Of a stretch of 64,000 nucleotides of DNA, positions 1 to 11,820 are shown piece after piece. The notes under the pieces were generated by a model. It was not told where the DNA came from and did not search any database. It worked only from the letters and a program-made list of their open reading frames with translations. Made by a program: the position numbers and the translations under genes. Numbering within the stretch: the first letter of the stretch is position 1; the number at the start of each line of letters is the position of its first letter. Source of the stretch: Panopea generosa (taxonomy: Eukaryota > Mollusca > Bivalvia > Adapedonta > Hiatellidae); assembly GCA_029582155.1 (NCBI GenBank), contig CM055897.1, forward strand, positions 88,725,336-88,789,335. Direction: 5' to 3'.

Positions 1-2476
1 AGCTTGTTTGAAAAGTAGAAGCAGAAAAAAGCAAAAACTGCGCCGACTACGTAAAACGACGTTTCAATAGTTACTATAGAATATAAACTAACGATAAAAC
101 TTTATAAAAATTACTGCAAATATAAAGCGTCACAGGCATTAGAATACAATGGTTAATAAAAAAGTTACGGCTAAAGTCTACGAACTTTATGATCCCCCGT
201 CCTATGTATATGCAATATGCTACACACTATGTATATAGGATAGTGTCGTAAATAAAAAACATGTTCAATTTCAGTTAACAAAAGAACAATCAGCCTTTTA
301 TAAAAGCTATTGTAATAACTCTAGGGCATGAAGTATTGCTAAATAACAAAGTTATTATGCATATCAGCTGTTCATTTTTTTTCAATTAGATATGGCCATA
401 GTCAACGCGCATTCTTTTGTTTTAAATATTATTTGATATAAACTTCCAAAATTTCCTACTCAAAACAAATTACATATATTGTACCCTTTGACCATTAACA
501 ACGTTAAATGTTCCACAAAAACAATATAAAACTGTTTGCGTTTGATTTGTGTATTTGTTAATGTAAACTTTAAAAGCACTTCTTATTAATTACGAAAAAG
601 TGCCGTTTTAATCTATCGGAACTGCCTTTTATCAAGTTTAACTTGACAATATAATGAATATAGTGCTAATAATGAGTAGTCTGCTTTTAGATAAAGCTTA
701 TTCTGTTTGTTTGATGTGCCAAGTAAGTGCTACGTATCCTGTTATATATGATGACGTAGAAACTTTATAAACAATAACGTGTTTTGACTGCACACGTTGG
801 GAGCACAGGAAGCATTCAATAAAAGCAAAACAGAAAAAGCAGTTTCGATTTTATTATACACCAGCCTCATTGCACCGGATTAAAGTTTTTATATCGTATT
901 CTATGAGTCGAAAGGCTCAACAACAATACAATACTGATTCAAAATACGATGCGAATACTTTAAATAGAAGAGTGAAAACAAATCGCTAAACGTATAACAA
1001 AGCGCTTTGTTCAATTATAGTTATGTTGGCAATTGAATAAAAACATCACCTTATGAGTAAGCTAATAGAAAACACACCAGTTATACCATTTTTGTCTCAT
1101 GACTTTTTTTTTAATATAATCATCCTCGTTTCCTTTAACTCATTTTGTTATGCAATTTATACCGGTGTTTTCATCAAACTAAGGTTATTATTGTGGCAGT
1201 CATCTGTATTGTGAACTAATATAACTGAAACCACATAAATCAGTATATAAGAACATGATCTAAATTCTACAGCAATTACTGAACTCGACTCTTAGGATGA
1301 CACAACGTTAATTAGCTGAATTAGGCCATATGGTTATCTTACCAGGCACTGGGTTAGAGACATTGGCAATACCAATTTGCATAGTTATTGAACTGCAAAT
1401 AAGATGCTTAGTAATCATTCTCATTTGCATGATGACTGTGCAATATTTCTGTCAGGTTTTACATCCAACGAAAATAAGGGTAAATCGATTCTCACTGCTC
1501 CGTATATTTCTACCGACTCTGAGATCGAACTGATTTCTTTGGATATAATAAATGTACTGTAATCCTGAACGACCCGGCATTAAAAGAAATAAAATGATAT
1601 TTTCATATGTGTATGATAAATACATCATGAAATATTTCTTACAGCAAATAGAACAATGATGCACCATTCAATCAAAAATATCATTTTCTTTAAATTTCAT
1701 TCATTAGTTTTGTTATGATGGCAGTCAACATATAAATACAACACATCTCCCTTTGTTCATGTAGTGTATATGTTTGTATATGAACGCGACATATCTATTA
1801 TATAACTAATATACGTATTTTTATCCATGACAAAAACATGATTAGCTTAAAGTGAGGTATATCGCTTTTTTGCAAGGAGGTACATAGGTCAACTACTTGC
1901 TCCATAGACGCTTTTTATGGTTAACATCTAAAAATATGTTTTGTGATTGAACAATACATAGCAAAATCGAAAAATGTAGAATTAAAAAAAACATGCTTCA
2001 TAATTCAAGCAATATGCCAGCAATACGTAAATCACAAATAAACAGTCATGTAAAAATCACGTGACTTTAATAACTGAGTATCAGTTTGATCCAGGATTGG
2101 TTCTCGGATAGGACATTCCATAGCCCTTCCATTATCTCGTGACAAATTTGTAATTTGAACAGTGCACTGAAAAGATACTTTCCATATGATCATCAAAATA
2201 CTTTATAGAAGTGTTAATTTAATGGTTTTAAAAGATTTTTTAGGCGATCTTCTGGAAAAATAAAGACAACACTTAATTACATGCCACTAAGAAAGTCACG
2301 TAATCATCACTTGATAGAATTTTTTTTCTCGTTTTGAATTACCTATTGTTTTCCTCTCATTTTAAATTTCAACTATATGTCAAAAGAACTTCTCATTATC
2401 AATGAATTAAAACGTGTACTTATATCGACTATAGCAAATCACAAACTAATGTATCAATCAACAAAATCATATACAA
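1..2476. other. AT-rich DNA without recognisable gene
   Basis: I see no coding region, RNA gene or clear repeat here. Short open frames (for example 1330-1533) carry no motif and have the composition of random AT-rich DNA. If the secreted-protein exon at 2491-3244 is spliced, this stretch would be its first intron, since that gene reads toward lower coordinates. Confidence 0.5.
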
Positions 2477-2490
2477 CTATACAAACCTAC

Positions 2491-3244
2491 CAAGCTGAAG
2501 ATGGTGGTGCCTAAAATGTAACTTGTGATTTTTCTCATCGTGGATCGCATGAGCATGATCGCTATGAACATTATACGATTCGTGTCCATGTAAAGAGTCC
2601 TTCAGATGGTTAGAATTTAATGGCCCAACTCCTGGTACATCATTAGTATTCAATTTGTCCCTTGAACTGTTGTTCAGTAGTTCGTGTAAATTTCCAGATA
2701 CCATTGGATCATTTCTAATAGGAAAAGTTGACTTTGTTGATGCCCTTATGTCCTGCGATTTGTTATGACTATTTTCCAAGACTGTATTTGTATTATGTGT
2801 ACCATCCAATTGGCTGTTTACATATACATCTTTCATACTATCGTTGTATATACTTAAAACATGCTGTACATATTTATCTCCATTACTTTTGTTCTTCAAA
2901 GTATCTGATTCATGAGTAACCATGTCACTTTCGAAAGTCACTGAAGTATTCACAACGGTCGAGTCGTTTGCGTGACTGATCCCACTGTTTCCAACCTTTA
3001 AATGTTTTGAATAAGACGTGGTTTCAAATGGGGATTTAGTTACATTATAAACTGATTCAATATAATCTGTTTCATTGACAATTTTTAACCTGGTTGGATC
3101 ATTTTTATTTGTAGGGGTTCCTTGTTGCACTGCTGCATCCGTTTGCTTATCTGTCAGTGTCTGTGTTGTACTTTCCCCGGCAAATGTCAACGAGATAAGC
3201 AATAACACCAACATTACAGCACAAAGCAAGCGATTCAATACCAT
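2491..3244 (-). CDS. Secreted histidine-rich, N-glycosylation-rich protein, 5' coding exon (partial gene)
   Basis: The reading frame starts at an ATG at 3244 (context GTAATATGG) and encodes about 250 residues. Residues 1-22 form a classical signal peptide: basic start, run of L/V/M, then a small-residue SLTFAG cleavage region. The mature part is Ser/Thr/Asn/Asp-rich and has no cysteine; the only one lies in the signal peptide. Nine N-X-S/T sequons are visible (NET, NVT, NDS, NTS, NKS, NDS, NKS, NNS, NSS). The last 45 or so residues hold about 12 histidines, ending in HHH. At 2490-2485 the minus strand reads GTAGGT directly after a G, a good splice donor, so the four codons before the TAG at 2477 are probably intronic and the gene continues downstream. 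A low-complexity, acidic, glycosylated and His-rich chain would suit an extracellular metal-binding or biomineral matrix role, but that is inference. I recognise no family. Confidence 0.6.
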
Positions 3245-6200
3245 ATTACACGCTTTAGATAACTGATATATATTCTGTATTTCTTGGGGAATAAATCAGT
3301 TGGTAGATTTACGACACATAGTGTGCATTACAACCAAATTAAGCTGACATTTACATACTACATAACTTTCCCAGCCGTCTGTACATAGTTATTTGATTCG
3401 AAGAACATGTAAACAATGTTTGATTTACTAAGTTGTTAAGCCAAAATGGTGATGTATTTTTCTCTTGCCAACAATGTAGTTAGTAAACACAATTTTAATC
3501 TGAAATAAAACAAAAATACTGCTAGAGTGCATGAGTTAGATCAATAACTACACTTTATACACTTTGCCATTTATATCAAAATGTCAAATAGGATCTTTAC
3601 TTTTAATGTCTGTTTTAGTTATCTATATAATATATACGAGTATAAAGCAAAATGTTCCAAGCGCGGAACTGGTAGTCTAACAAAACAGTAAAAATATAAT
3701 AAACACATTGCCTAATAAATAAACTGGTGCGACAGACAAGCCGAAGAACTGATCACTATCGTGATAAAGTAACAATTTGTTTTGATTTAAATGTCAGTAG
3801 AAAAAGAAATAAGATATAAAACTACTGATTTTTATATATAAGCTTTATATTTATATATTACAACATTGTTTTGCAATTTTTAACATTGTTTATGTTGGGA
3901 TATGTTAGGTTTGATGAAACCATCATAAAACAACTGATAAAATTATCAATGTGAAACACAGCGCAACCAAGATCGTAATATCAGACGTTGTTTTATAAAA
4001 TATGTTTATGAAGCAGGTATAATATATGCAACACCATCGGTTTAAACAGTATATTATTTTTGAGTAATACTGAACGAGTCCCATGGTTAAAATATAATTA
4101 TAGCTTTTTTTGTGATGAATATAATTATAACTTTTTTTATTCGATATTTGGCCACAATGACTGATTAATGCATTTGCTATAGAATGGAAATTCGATTTAT
4201 ATATGCTCAAACGCGTCATTACCAGAGTTTTCATAAATATATTTTATATTCCTTTTATCGTTAACACACACAATCTCAGTCATAGTCGATACTATTTTTA
4301 TAGATAAAACTCTACGTTGGTGTTTCCATTGATTGCAATATACTTTATACATACGAATAATTGTTAATATTATTTAATCATACGACTTATGTAATATGTT
4401 CTATTGTGTACCGGTAGGTTTGCATGTCTTTTTTTGTTGTAACATGCGTATGGAAGTTTGAACTTTAAAAAAACGCAAGCATGGATGAATTCTCTGAATA
4501 TTTGATTCTTACAAACAATATAATGAAATAAGAATACTATTGATTATTGTTCCAAAAAAATCCATAGATATTCTAAAATAGATACTTTATTTTTTGTACA
4601 ATACTTCAATAAAAATGTTAAAACTATGATATCTATATAATTATTAAGTTCATTACGTTCTTTCAATACAAAATTGAAAATTACTATCTAAAAATGTTAA
4701 TATGCAAAATTTTAAATTTGATAGTATTTTTATATTATGAACATATTTTAAATGACATTTTTCGATCCAATTTGATATAAATTACTGGCAGTGCTTAACT
4801 TATTACCGTCATATACCTTTCTTTTCTATTATCCAAAATTGAAATGTTAACTTACACACTTATGTCACAATAAGATAAAAGAGTGCGTTTTTATCCTCCT
4901 TAAAACACAATTATTCTAAAATCCACCAGCCGAGCATAACATACGTTATATTATTTGAAATTTCTGATGTGCGAGTATGCTAGCTCAAACAATATTGGTT
5001 TAATCAGAGGACTGTTATTGGAAATTATCAATACAGCATAGACGATATCTGTCATTCATCAGTTATACAATACTGGTTTGCTGAGACCAATTGAATTACA
5101 TTTAAGGAGGTAAAGCAGCTAGACACGCACTTAGTCTGTAAACATAAAACTGTAATTAATCCAAGAAAGTGTAAAGTGTAATTTTATTGTTAAGAAGAGC
5201 AAGTTATTGTATTAATGCATTGAAGAAATATTACAATAAACATTTGTGTTGAATAGTTTGTTATCGAAAAGTTATTTTTAACATATAAGGACAAAGAAAG
5301 AGCTAACCAGGTTTTTCCCCTTTCCCCAGCGGCGGATTTGTAACATTCCACTACAAAGTGGAAGCTGCTGGTGTCACTTGTTCTATACGTAAATATTGTA
5401 GCTAAAATGTGTGTTTATGTTTTGATTTTGTTTATGCTTTGGTGACGGCGGCGTCTCCTCTGACTGACACATTATATTTTTAATTTATAAGTTTAACAGG
5501 AACCATAAAATCATAAAAAGGCACGATTAGATCGTTTGTCTCTGCTTTGAAGTTGCCATTGGTCTACATCAGAAGAAAATACACAGACAATAAAACGATC
5601 TAAATGTACAATAAAATCTTTCCTGATTTTGTAGAAAGATAAAAAAATATGCTATCTTAACGTCGATGAAAACAGTAAGAAGTGTATCATGTCCCGAAGA
5701 AAAAAAAACATACTAATTTAAAAGTTGTTTAAAAATAAACTGAAAAAGAACTTTAATTCTCAAAACAAATTACACATACGAGCTAATTTCTTTCTCGTTA
5801 AAATGAAAACCTGTGTCATAACTGTTTTCTTTCTTATAAATTTTTAAATGTTTTACGAAATATTCTGTCATGTGCTTGTATTATTGTGTATACTGAAATA
5901 AATATTATTAAAACAATGAAAAAAGTAGGATCTGTTAATCACAAAACGCAACCTAAAGGAAACAGTATCCGATTCCGTTTTTGTCAGATTCCGGGTTAGC
6001 CCACGAAAGTCAATAAAACACCCTCACGCTCGATAGCCCAAGCAATACTGAACAAGCTCCATTAGTCCAATGCACAAAGAATAATGTCAACACTACTAAT
6101 TCCAAATACGAAGGAACTTGTTACATCCACCAAAAAGTACTCACATGTATGATTGATGCAGTTATAGCCAATAATATCTGATAAAAAAATCCATTTGAAA

Positions 6201-6340
6201 CATAAAATGCAACTGAAAGTAGGAAATATACTAGCGGAAAAAAGAAACTGTGCATGTGTATAATATGCTATAACTTAGGAGATATATAAGAAATCGCAAA
6301 AAAAAAAATTTCAGAAGGGTTTTATCTGACCTTTATTTAA
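3245..6340. other. AT-rich DNA without recognisable gene
   Basis: No coding region is supported. The 103-codon minus frame at 3923-4234 is low-complexity and motif-free. A somewhat GC-richer patch at about 5320-5460 and a loose inverted repeat near 5530/5590 (GATCGTTT against AAACGATC) are the only local structures seen. The first 100 bases or so are upstream of the secreted-protein exon and would hold its 5' UTR and promoter; a TATATAT stretch lies near 3266, but no firm promoter call is possible. Confidence 0.4.
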
Positions 6341-7250
6341 CACCAGCTCAATTGATATGGTTATTGCATCAGCAGCGTATTGGATAGAGATCAGTTTTCA
6401 GAGACGTCCTCTAAACAAAGTTCATCTCATCAATACCGTGAATGTCCACCATTGGAATCGATGCATGCTTAGCAACGACGCCTCATTGATGCGACAAGTG
6501 GCTATAAAATGCCTGGGGAATACCATTCAAGATTCTCACAAGCGCAATCGACAGGTCAGGTAACGTCAACGGCTGATTTTGGAGGCGACGTAAGCGACGT
6601 GAAGTGCATGTGTCGTCTACACCAGGCAAAACGTGCTACACGATGACGTTGCTGGAGAACAGGACGTATGGCTTGACGTCGTGGACGTATGCCTCGTTCA
6701 AGCAATCGATTACGTACTGTTCGGTGATTAATTCTTCTAAGGCCAGGAATACTTCTAGCCGTCAAAGTAGCAGTTCTGAGTCGTTCACGGAGATGAAGGA
6801 TCCGGATGTACGTATCCTGGCGATTAGACGTTACGCGTGGACGTCCTGAGCGAGGCCGGTCTCTGATGGTCCCAAACTGTTTATACCCTCTCCACAAGGC
6901 GTTTACAGTATTTCGGTGCACACCAAATTGTCTGGCAACGTCAGTGTGACGTACACTAGCTTCAATCATGCGTACGGCGCGGCATCTGTCAGTTTCATTC
7001 AACCTTTGCATGGCGTATCAAAGACGTTTTTCGAAATTATGCTGGTTTTGTATCTTTCAGGTATCAACACTGCTTTTACACAGGTTTAGGCGACAAACGT
7101 GTTTGCAATTGACTGCTGGCAGAAAAAAAACGTCAAAACGAAGACGTTGGCCAGACAGACAAACTACCCGTGCAACTCATGCACTGACCAGTGTAAATGA
7201 CCGAGAGGGATACACAACTTACCTGTGTAAAGTTTCAAGCTTTAATTTAT
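6340..7250 (-). mobile_element. Dead Tc1-type DNA transposon with internal deletion
   Basis: The minus strand encodes the start and the extreme end of a Tc1/mariner-superfamily transposase separated by almost nothing, so the catalytic centre has been lost. The limits are approximate. I could not find convincing terminal inverted repeats or TA duplications on either side, so the ends may also be degraded. The block is distinctly GC-richer than its surroundings, as expected for a coding insertion into AT-rich DNA. Confidence 0.7.
6430..7011 (-). pseudogene. Tc1-like transposase, DNA-binding half plus C-terminal tip only
   Basis: An open frame from the ATG at 7011 gives about 135 Tc1-like residues. 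It contains a helix-turn-helix (VARQFGVHRNTVNALW), the linker motif SGRPR typical of paired-type Tc1 DNA-binding domains, and a second HTH ending in RTVRNRLLERGIRPRR. It then loses similarity at about 6600, exactly where the first catalytic Asp block should begin. In the same reading sense, at about 6512-6430, the family's terminal block appears: PLVASMRRRC, a stop, then ACIDSNGGHSRY, a signature of the Tc1 C-terminus. Roughly 150 residues with the DDE catalytic core are missing, and there are further in-frame stops. The usual family length is near 340 residues. It cannot be an active transposase. Confidence 0.75.
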
Positions 7251-7896
7251 AAAATTGCGTCTGTTCGTGAAGGATAATGAAAATGCAACACATCCCCAAA
7301 GCGTCGATTTCGACGATATATAATTCTAAAACAAGACTGAACGATTCCCGATTGTGTATAGCAAACAATGACACTGTAACACGTGCATCCCAGATCAATT
7401 ATTGACATCGTATCGTAATTGCACCCCTCTGGAAATGTCTTATGCATTATTGTGTTAACCGTTTTTGCATTTAAACCATAATTCAATAGAACTTTAATTT
7501 AAAATTCCATCCTATTGGGATAAAAATTACATTGCTTAAAACTCAGCAGCTGCATAATTACATAAAAACAGATAAATGTAATCAATATACTGTGACATGT
7601 TCGTACAATTTTTGCTCCAGGATACAGTTACGAAACCACTACAGCTAGCTCTACAAAATTAATTTTCATATAAAGTTCAATTCACTTGTAAAAACAGTGA
7701 TACGAAACTAAATTTGAACAAAGTCACAAATAAACTGACACAAAAGTTAAGCAACAAAATCTTTCGCAAACAGCGGCAATGCTTTGAACTATTAGAAGTA
7801 GTGTAGCACAAGTTTAACTTTCAGAAAAATCTAATTGAAGATACTCATTCTTAGAAACAAAAATATAACAAAAATGTGGAATAGATAACAATTAAA

Positions 7897-8130
7897 ATGT
7901 CCATATTTGTTACAAACATTACATAAGTGTAAATGTCCAATATTCGTTACAAACATTACAAAAGTGGAAATGTCCAATATTCGTTATAAACATTACAATA
8001 GTGGAAATGAATATGTCCATATTCTTTACAAACATTACAATAGTGGAAATGTCCAATGTTCGTTACAAACATTACAATAGTGGAAATGAAAATGTCCGAT
8101 ATTCGTTACAAACATTACAATAGTGGCAAT
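7897..8130. repeat. Minisatellite, about six copies of a 34-42 bp unit
   Basis: The core TTACAAACATTACAATAGTG recurs six times with a preceding ATGTCCAATATTCG. Unit length varies because some copies carry an extra AATGAA or GAAAAT insert. Copies are about 85-95% alike by eye. No coding or regulatory role is visible. Confidence 0.85.
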
Positions 8131-9655
8131 AGATTTTTAAGTGCTATGTGATAACTGCTGCTGGAATACAATAATATCTGGAAAAAATATCCATTTGAAG
8201 CAAAGAATGCAATTATTAACTTCCATGTTGGCTTCCTAGACAGACAGGTTCGGGTTTTACTTGCAATAGTGTGAAACAATAAACTTCTATTATGGAACTT
8301 ATATGTCTTTTGTTAATGCAATATCACACATTTCAACCAAATGTTCTTTGGAGTGGAAAACAGTTGTCATGTTATTGTCTACTTGTCGAAATGTTAAGAA
8401 AATACGAACACATCGATGAATAGGGATGTACTAACCCAATAGTACTCATGTATTTCGGTAAATGCTATTCAAGAGGTATCAAGAAAATAAGGAGAGGTCA
8501 AATTTTTAATTCGAGGCAATATAGCCAATTTTGTATAATTACTTATAAATAATTATTTACAATTTGGTACAGAGCTCTTTCATGTTGCAAAACAAAGCTC
8601 ACTTAAACAGATATGCATTATCACTTGAATGAAAATACAATTATCGATTTGAGGTAGATCTCAAATATATTTGGAAGTTTTAATTTTTGAACATAATTTT
8701 TAATCGTTATACGATATTACACATGATTAAATTCAGAAAAAATATTTCCTGAAATATGCAGTTTAAGAATGTTTAGCTCCAACTACCACGGGGTAACGAA
8801 ATAAGTTTGTTTACGTGACCTGAATATCAGTGTCAGCTAATAACAATGTATGTCCATTGTATAGGCGTATATCGGTCAAGTAGAGTAGGTTCATTAAACT
8901 TAGCGCCAGATAGATTGGGATAACATATTTTAAAGATATATTACATATTCATATTTGGATAAATAAATAAGTCATTTTCACGTTTTTTTGTAAAAATCCG
9001 TTGAATAATGAGTATTTTAGGAAAAGGTAAAGGGATTGATTATTTTAAAGCTAATCATACTTTACCTTTAGTGTTTTTGTACAATAGTCGTACGACATCG
9101 GTGGTAATATAATTCCATGATTTTCTTGAGATAAACCTGTGGTATGTGAATTTCTTGTATAAATAAACGAGTTGAAACTTAAATTATTGCCAGAGAGCAA
9201 ATTCCAACATTGTGTTATCGTTGTGATAAAGATTTCCACATAAACTGACCATTACATGCGACATTTCTGTGTGAGTTCATTTTACATTATGTTTTCAAGA
9301 AATTTAGTAAGTTAAATGTAAGTTAGCTATATTTCGACAGAAGCAGATCTTAGTTAATTTTTGTATAAATTGTTGATACATATTCAGCCTAGAATGTGGC
9401 GAATTTAATTTCATATCCGCAGTATTGAGAGTTGTTTATTAGAATATACATGTAGGCCGAGAAATCTGGGAACGTAGGTTGAGGTGTTTATATTGTGTTT
9501 CTATTGAAGTATTTAAAATCGGCATTTTGAAGTGTAACGTGTGTAATTAAATTGCGTTAAATTTGTTCTGTGTGTTTGCAAAGCAAATAGAAACAGGATT
9601 TGTCCGTTAATATGTATACTGTATAACGTGAAAATATATTAGATATATATATATA
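8131..9655. other. AT-rich DNA without recognisable gene
   Basis: Nothing coding is supported. A short inverted repeat (AAAGGTAAAG at about 9025 and CTTTACCTTT at about 9059) is the only local structure noticed. Confidence 0.4.
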
Positions 9656-9895
9656 TGATACCACGAGAATTAATAAACGATGCTAAGAAATGAAAGTACT
9701 GTTATTATATTGATAGAAATACCATGAAAGGTGATAGATGGTAGGAAATGAATTAATGTACTGTTATTATAAACTGGTTGAACTACCATGACATGTAATA
9801 GATGGTAATAAATGAATGAATGTACTATTGTAATATATAATGAAACTACAATGAATAAGTTAGATGATAAGTGGTATACGTTTTACTGTTGCATA
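9656..9895. repeat. Degenerate tandem repeat, about four copies of a 63-bp unit
   Basis: Units start near 9658, 9719, 9783 and 9846, each opening with a form of ATACCATGA followed by GATAGATGGTA...AATGAATGTACTGTTATTATA. Divergence rises toward the right end, where the unit runs into the TA microsatellite. Confidence 0.65.
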
Positions 9896-9915
9896 TTGAG
9901 TAAACAGTAAATCTG

Positions 9916-9917
<2 letters not shown>

Positions 9918-9960
<43 letters not shown>
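9918..9960. repeat. TA dinucleotide microsatellite
   Basis: About 40 bases of uninterrupted alternating T and A. It sits at one edge of a GC-richer block and may be the simple-repeat tail of a retroposed sequence reading on the minus strand. Confidence 0.95.
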
Positions 9961-9964
<4 letters not shown>

Positions 9965-10240
9965 GTCGGTTTTATTGACGTAAGTGCGACGTGGGTCACA
10001 CGTAGGACGTTATAGGACGCTAAACTCACATAATAGTCATATGGACGACTCGCCATTCCGGACGTGAGGTTGGAGTCGGATGAAGTAGCTAAGTACAACA
10101 CGGTACACGGGAAATAAACCCTGTGAATACATCCATCGCCGGAAGGGACGATATGAGCTATACCTACGCATCCGGACGCGGACATAGCGTTTAAATAAGT
10201 ATAAAGCTTATATAAATCATTCATTAGCGTTGTAGAAAAA
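9961..10240 (-). mobile_element. GC-richer block, possible 3' end of a retroposed sequence
   Basis: The 280 bases between the TA tract and the 41-bp array are much GC-richer than the flanks. On the minus strand the block ends with an AATAAA signal (in GTCAATAAAACC, near 9970) followed about 15 bases later by the AT tract, the layout of a retroposed 3' end with a simple-repeat tail. A minus-strand frame (to residue about 90) is open through it but shows no recognisable domain. Identity is unknown; the retroposition reading is inference. Confidence 0.35.
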
Positions 10241-10476
10241 AGTTGCATCGCGACATCAGTGATATATTAGTAGATAGCAGTTTGTATCGCGACGTCAGTG
10301 ATATATAACAGTAAATAGCAGTTTGTATCGCGACGTCAGTGATATATAACAGTAAATAGCAGTTTGTATCGCGACACCAGTGATATATTATAAGATAGCA
10401 GTTAGTATCGCACCATCAGTGATATATATAACAGTAAATAGCAGTTTTTTATCGCGACACCAGAGATATATTACAA
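10241..10476. repeat. 41-bp tandem repeat (module A), about six copies
   Basis: The core TATCGCGACGTCAGTGATAT recurs at spacings of 41, 41, 39 and 44 bases, separated by AACAGTAAATAGCAGTTTG. The same unit, about one and a half copies, reappears in the same orientation at 18993-19060, so it is part of a dispersed element and not a local satellite. The array ends in an 18-base G run. Confidence 0.85.
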
Positions 10477-10494
10477 GGGGGGGGGGGGGGGGGG
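10477..10494. repeat. Poly-G run of 18
   Basis: An uninterrupted run of 18 G lies exactly between module A and module B'. Such a run can form G-quadruplexes, and its length in the assembly should be treated as uncertain. Confidence 0.9.
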
Positions 10495-10496
10495 TA

Positions 10497-10978
10497 TGCG
10501 TTCTTAGGTGGTAAAAATGAGCGGACGCGTCAAAAATGGCGAATTTTTGTTTGTAAAAGTAACGTCAAGGCACAGACAAAGACGGTAATTTATTTTATAC
10601 TAATTATTTTTCTTAACGCATACTCCCAAAATGTAACTAAATATATTGCCTTCCATCAGTAGTTCATTCCTACCTTGCAACTATCGCAATAAAAGACACA
10701 ATTCAAGAAAACCGAGAGTGTTTACATATGCCGAAATATATGTTCACTAAATGGCACCTTCTTTTGGACTTTTTCTATGACATGACGCTGTGTTTTATGA
10801 ATTTTACTGTCAGTTCTGTTTTCACCAACAAATATTTCCAAATTACACTTGATTCGCCCGTTTAAGACCTCCATGTTTTGAAATTCATACGTGTACGACA
10901 ATATATGAGGGATTTCGTCAACTGTATGCCATAAATGAATGGATGCGTTTGATGCCCAGTAGGGAAAATATAAATATT
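10497..10978 (-). mobile_element. Dispersed repeat module B' (inverted partner of 15222-15692)
   Basis: About 480 bases are repeated in inverse orientation at 15222-15692, roughly 80% alike by eye; for example GAGCGGACGCGTC here pairs with GACGCGTCCGCTC there. Both copies end abruptly at the same points, at the CTTAGG-side tip and at the AGGGAAAATA side, which marks the edges of a module. In this copy module A precedes it directly, so the order in the ancestral unit is C'-A-B'. Confidence 0.75.
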
Positions 10979-11045
10979 TTGAATCAACCATTATCAAAGT
11001 ACACTTAATTGTTTTCAAAGAATAAATGGTCAAGACGTTACTCAT
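10722..11045 (-). CDS. Hypothetical 107-residue protein overlapping repeat module B'
   Basis: The minus-strand frame opens at 11045 and closes at 10722. Its middle and end (about YFPYWASNASIHLWHT and GENRTDSKIH through KVPFSEH) have recognisable but frame-broken counterparts in the inverted copy at 15222-15692, where GENSTDSKIH and related stretches appear in shifting frames. That the protein-level pattern is shared suggests the module once carried a coding exon, of the element or captured from a host gene. I recognise no domain and see no signal peptide or membrane segment. It may be a chance open frame in a repeat. Confidence 0.3.
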   Translation of the reverse strand: MSNVLTIYSLKTIKCTLIMVDSKYLYFPYWASNASIHLWHTVDEIPHILSYTYEFQNMEVLNGRIKCNLEIFVGENRTDSKIHKTQRHVIEKVQKKVPFSEHIFRHM

Positions 11046-11271
11046 TTAGAAAAGAAAGCGCTGCAGATGACCAACTCTTAAAATTAAAACATTGTATTTC
11101 GTTTCGATGACGTCATATCGACACTCTCACCACGTAGTTTGTATACTATGACGAATAGGGGTTGTATTTAACTTTTATTGAAGTCATATTCCACTCTGTT
11201 TAATACCAAATCATGTGCGTACCTGCCTTTATGCGAAAACGCAGCTGGTTCCTCATGATTTTGATTTTTAA

Positions 11272-11469
11272 GCTGATATTAGAAAATTCGTACGTAATAT
11301 GTTTGATACAGTCCAATAGACAGCAACTAACTATGCAGCAAAACGTCTACTTGCATTTAAAAATAAGTATGAAATTGATGATCTTGATGGAGAAACGGAC
11401 CGACTTCAAAACCTTTGTGAAACTAAAGGTGCAAGTTGGGCAGGCACCTCGTACACATACGTTTAAATA
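11272..11469 (+). pseudogene. Possible decayed exon of unknown protein
   Basis: After an acceptor-like TTGATTTTTAAG, the frame beginning at 11272 reads a protein-like, charged stretch (ADIRKFVRNMFDTVQ, one stop, then TATNYAAKRLLAFKNKYEID and on to GASWAGTSYTYV) before a TAA. This composition is more natural than that of the overlapping ATG-initiated frame at 11213-11470. The internal TAG argues for a pseudogene. Function is not recognised. Confidence 0.25.
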
Positions 11470-11498
11470 GGCCTATTCTAAACTTGTGAGTTCACTCG

Positions 11499-11744
11499 AT
11501 GTACAGATGTAGCATCTTGAAGTTTGACTTAGTTTCGCAGGGTATAATGCCTCTAAACAAGGAATTGCAGGCAAAGGGCAATTGGAGAGCAATGTGCTTA
11601 CCACACAGATTTGTCGAGTATGTTGCATCAGCTGACGGCACAACAGGGAGACAGTGCTTTATTGACCTCAGTTGTGACCTCGAGAGCTTCCGACGTGAAG
11701 TATACTCTATTCTCATACCCTTTCCTGTCTGGTTGAACTTATAA
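11499..11744 (+). CDS. Hypothetical 81-residue open frame
   Basis: The frame starts at an ATG at 11499 and ends with TAA at 11744. Its composition is balanced, with residues such as GNWRAMCLPHRFVEYV, and unlike the surrounding AT-rich noise. No domain is recognised and no neighbour gives it a role. It lies close to the equally unplaced stretch at 11272-11469, so both may be remnants of one gene or element. Confidence 0.25.
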   Translation: MYRCSILKFDLVSQGIMPLNKELQAKGNWRAMCLPHRFVEYVASADGTTGRQCFIDLSCDLESFRREVYSILIPFPVWLNL

Positions 11745-11820
11745 CCATGCCAGTGTGGAATGGTTGTTCAGTGTCGTGCGTAGAGTGCGGATTATCTAAG
11801 GTCAACCATAAGATCTGAAT

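Noticed and set aside
9919..10248. 109-codon minus-strand frame as a gene
   Set aside because: It ends in a (YI)n run made by the TA microsatellite and has no recognisable domain; kept only as a property of the GC-rich block.
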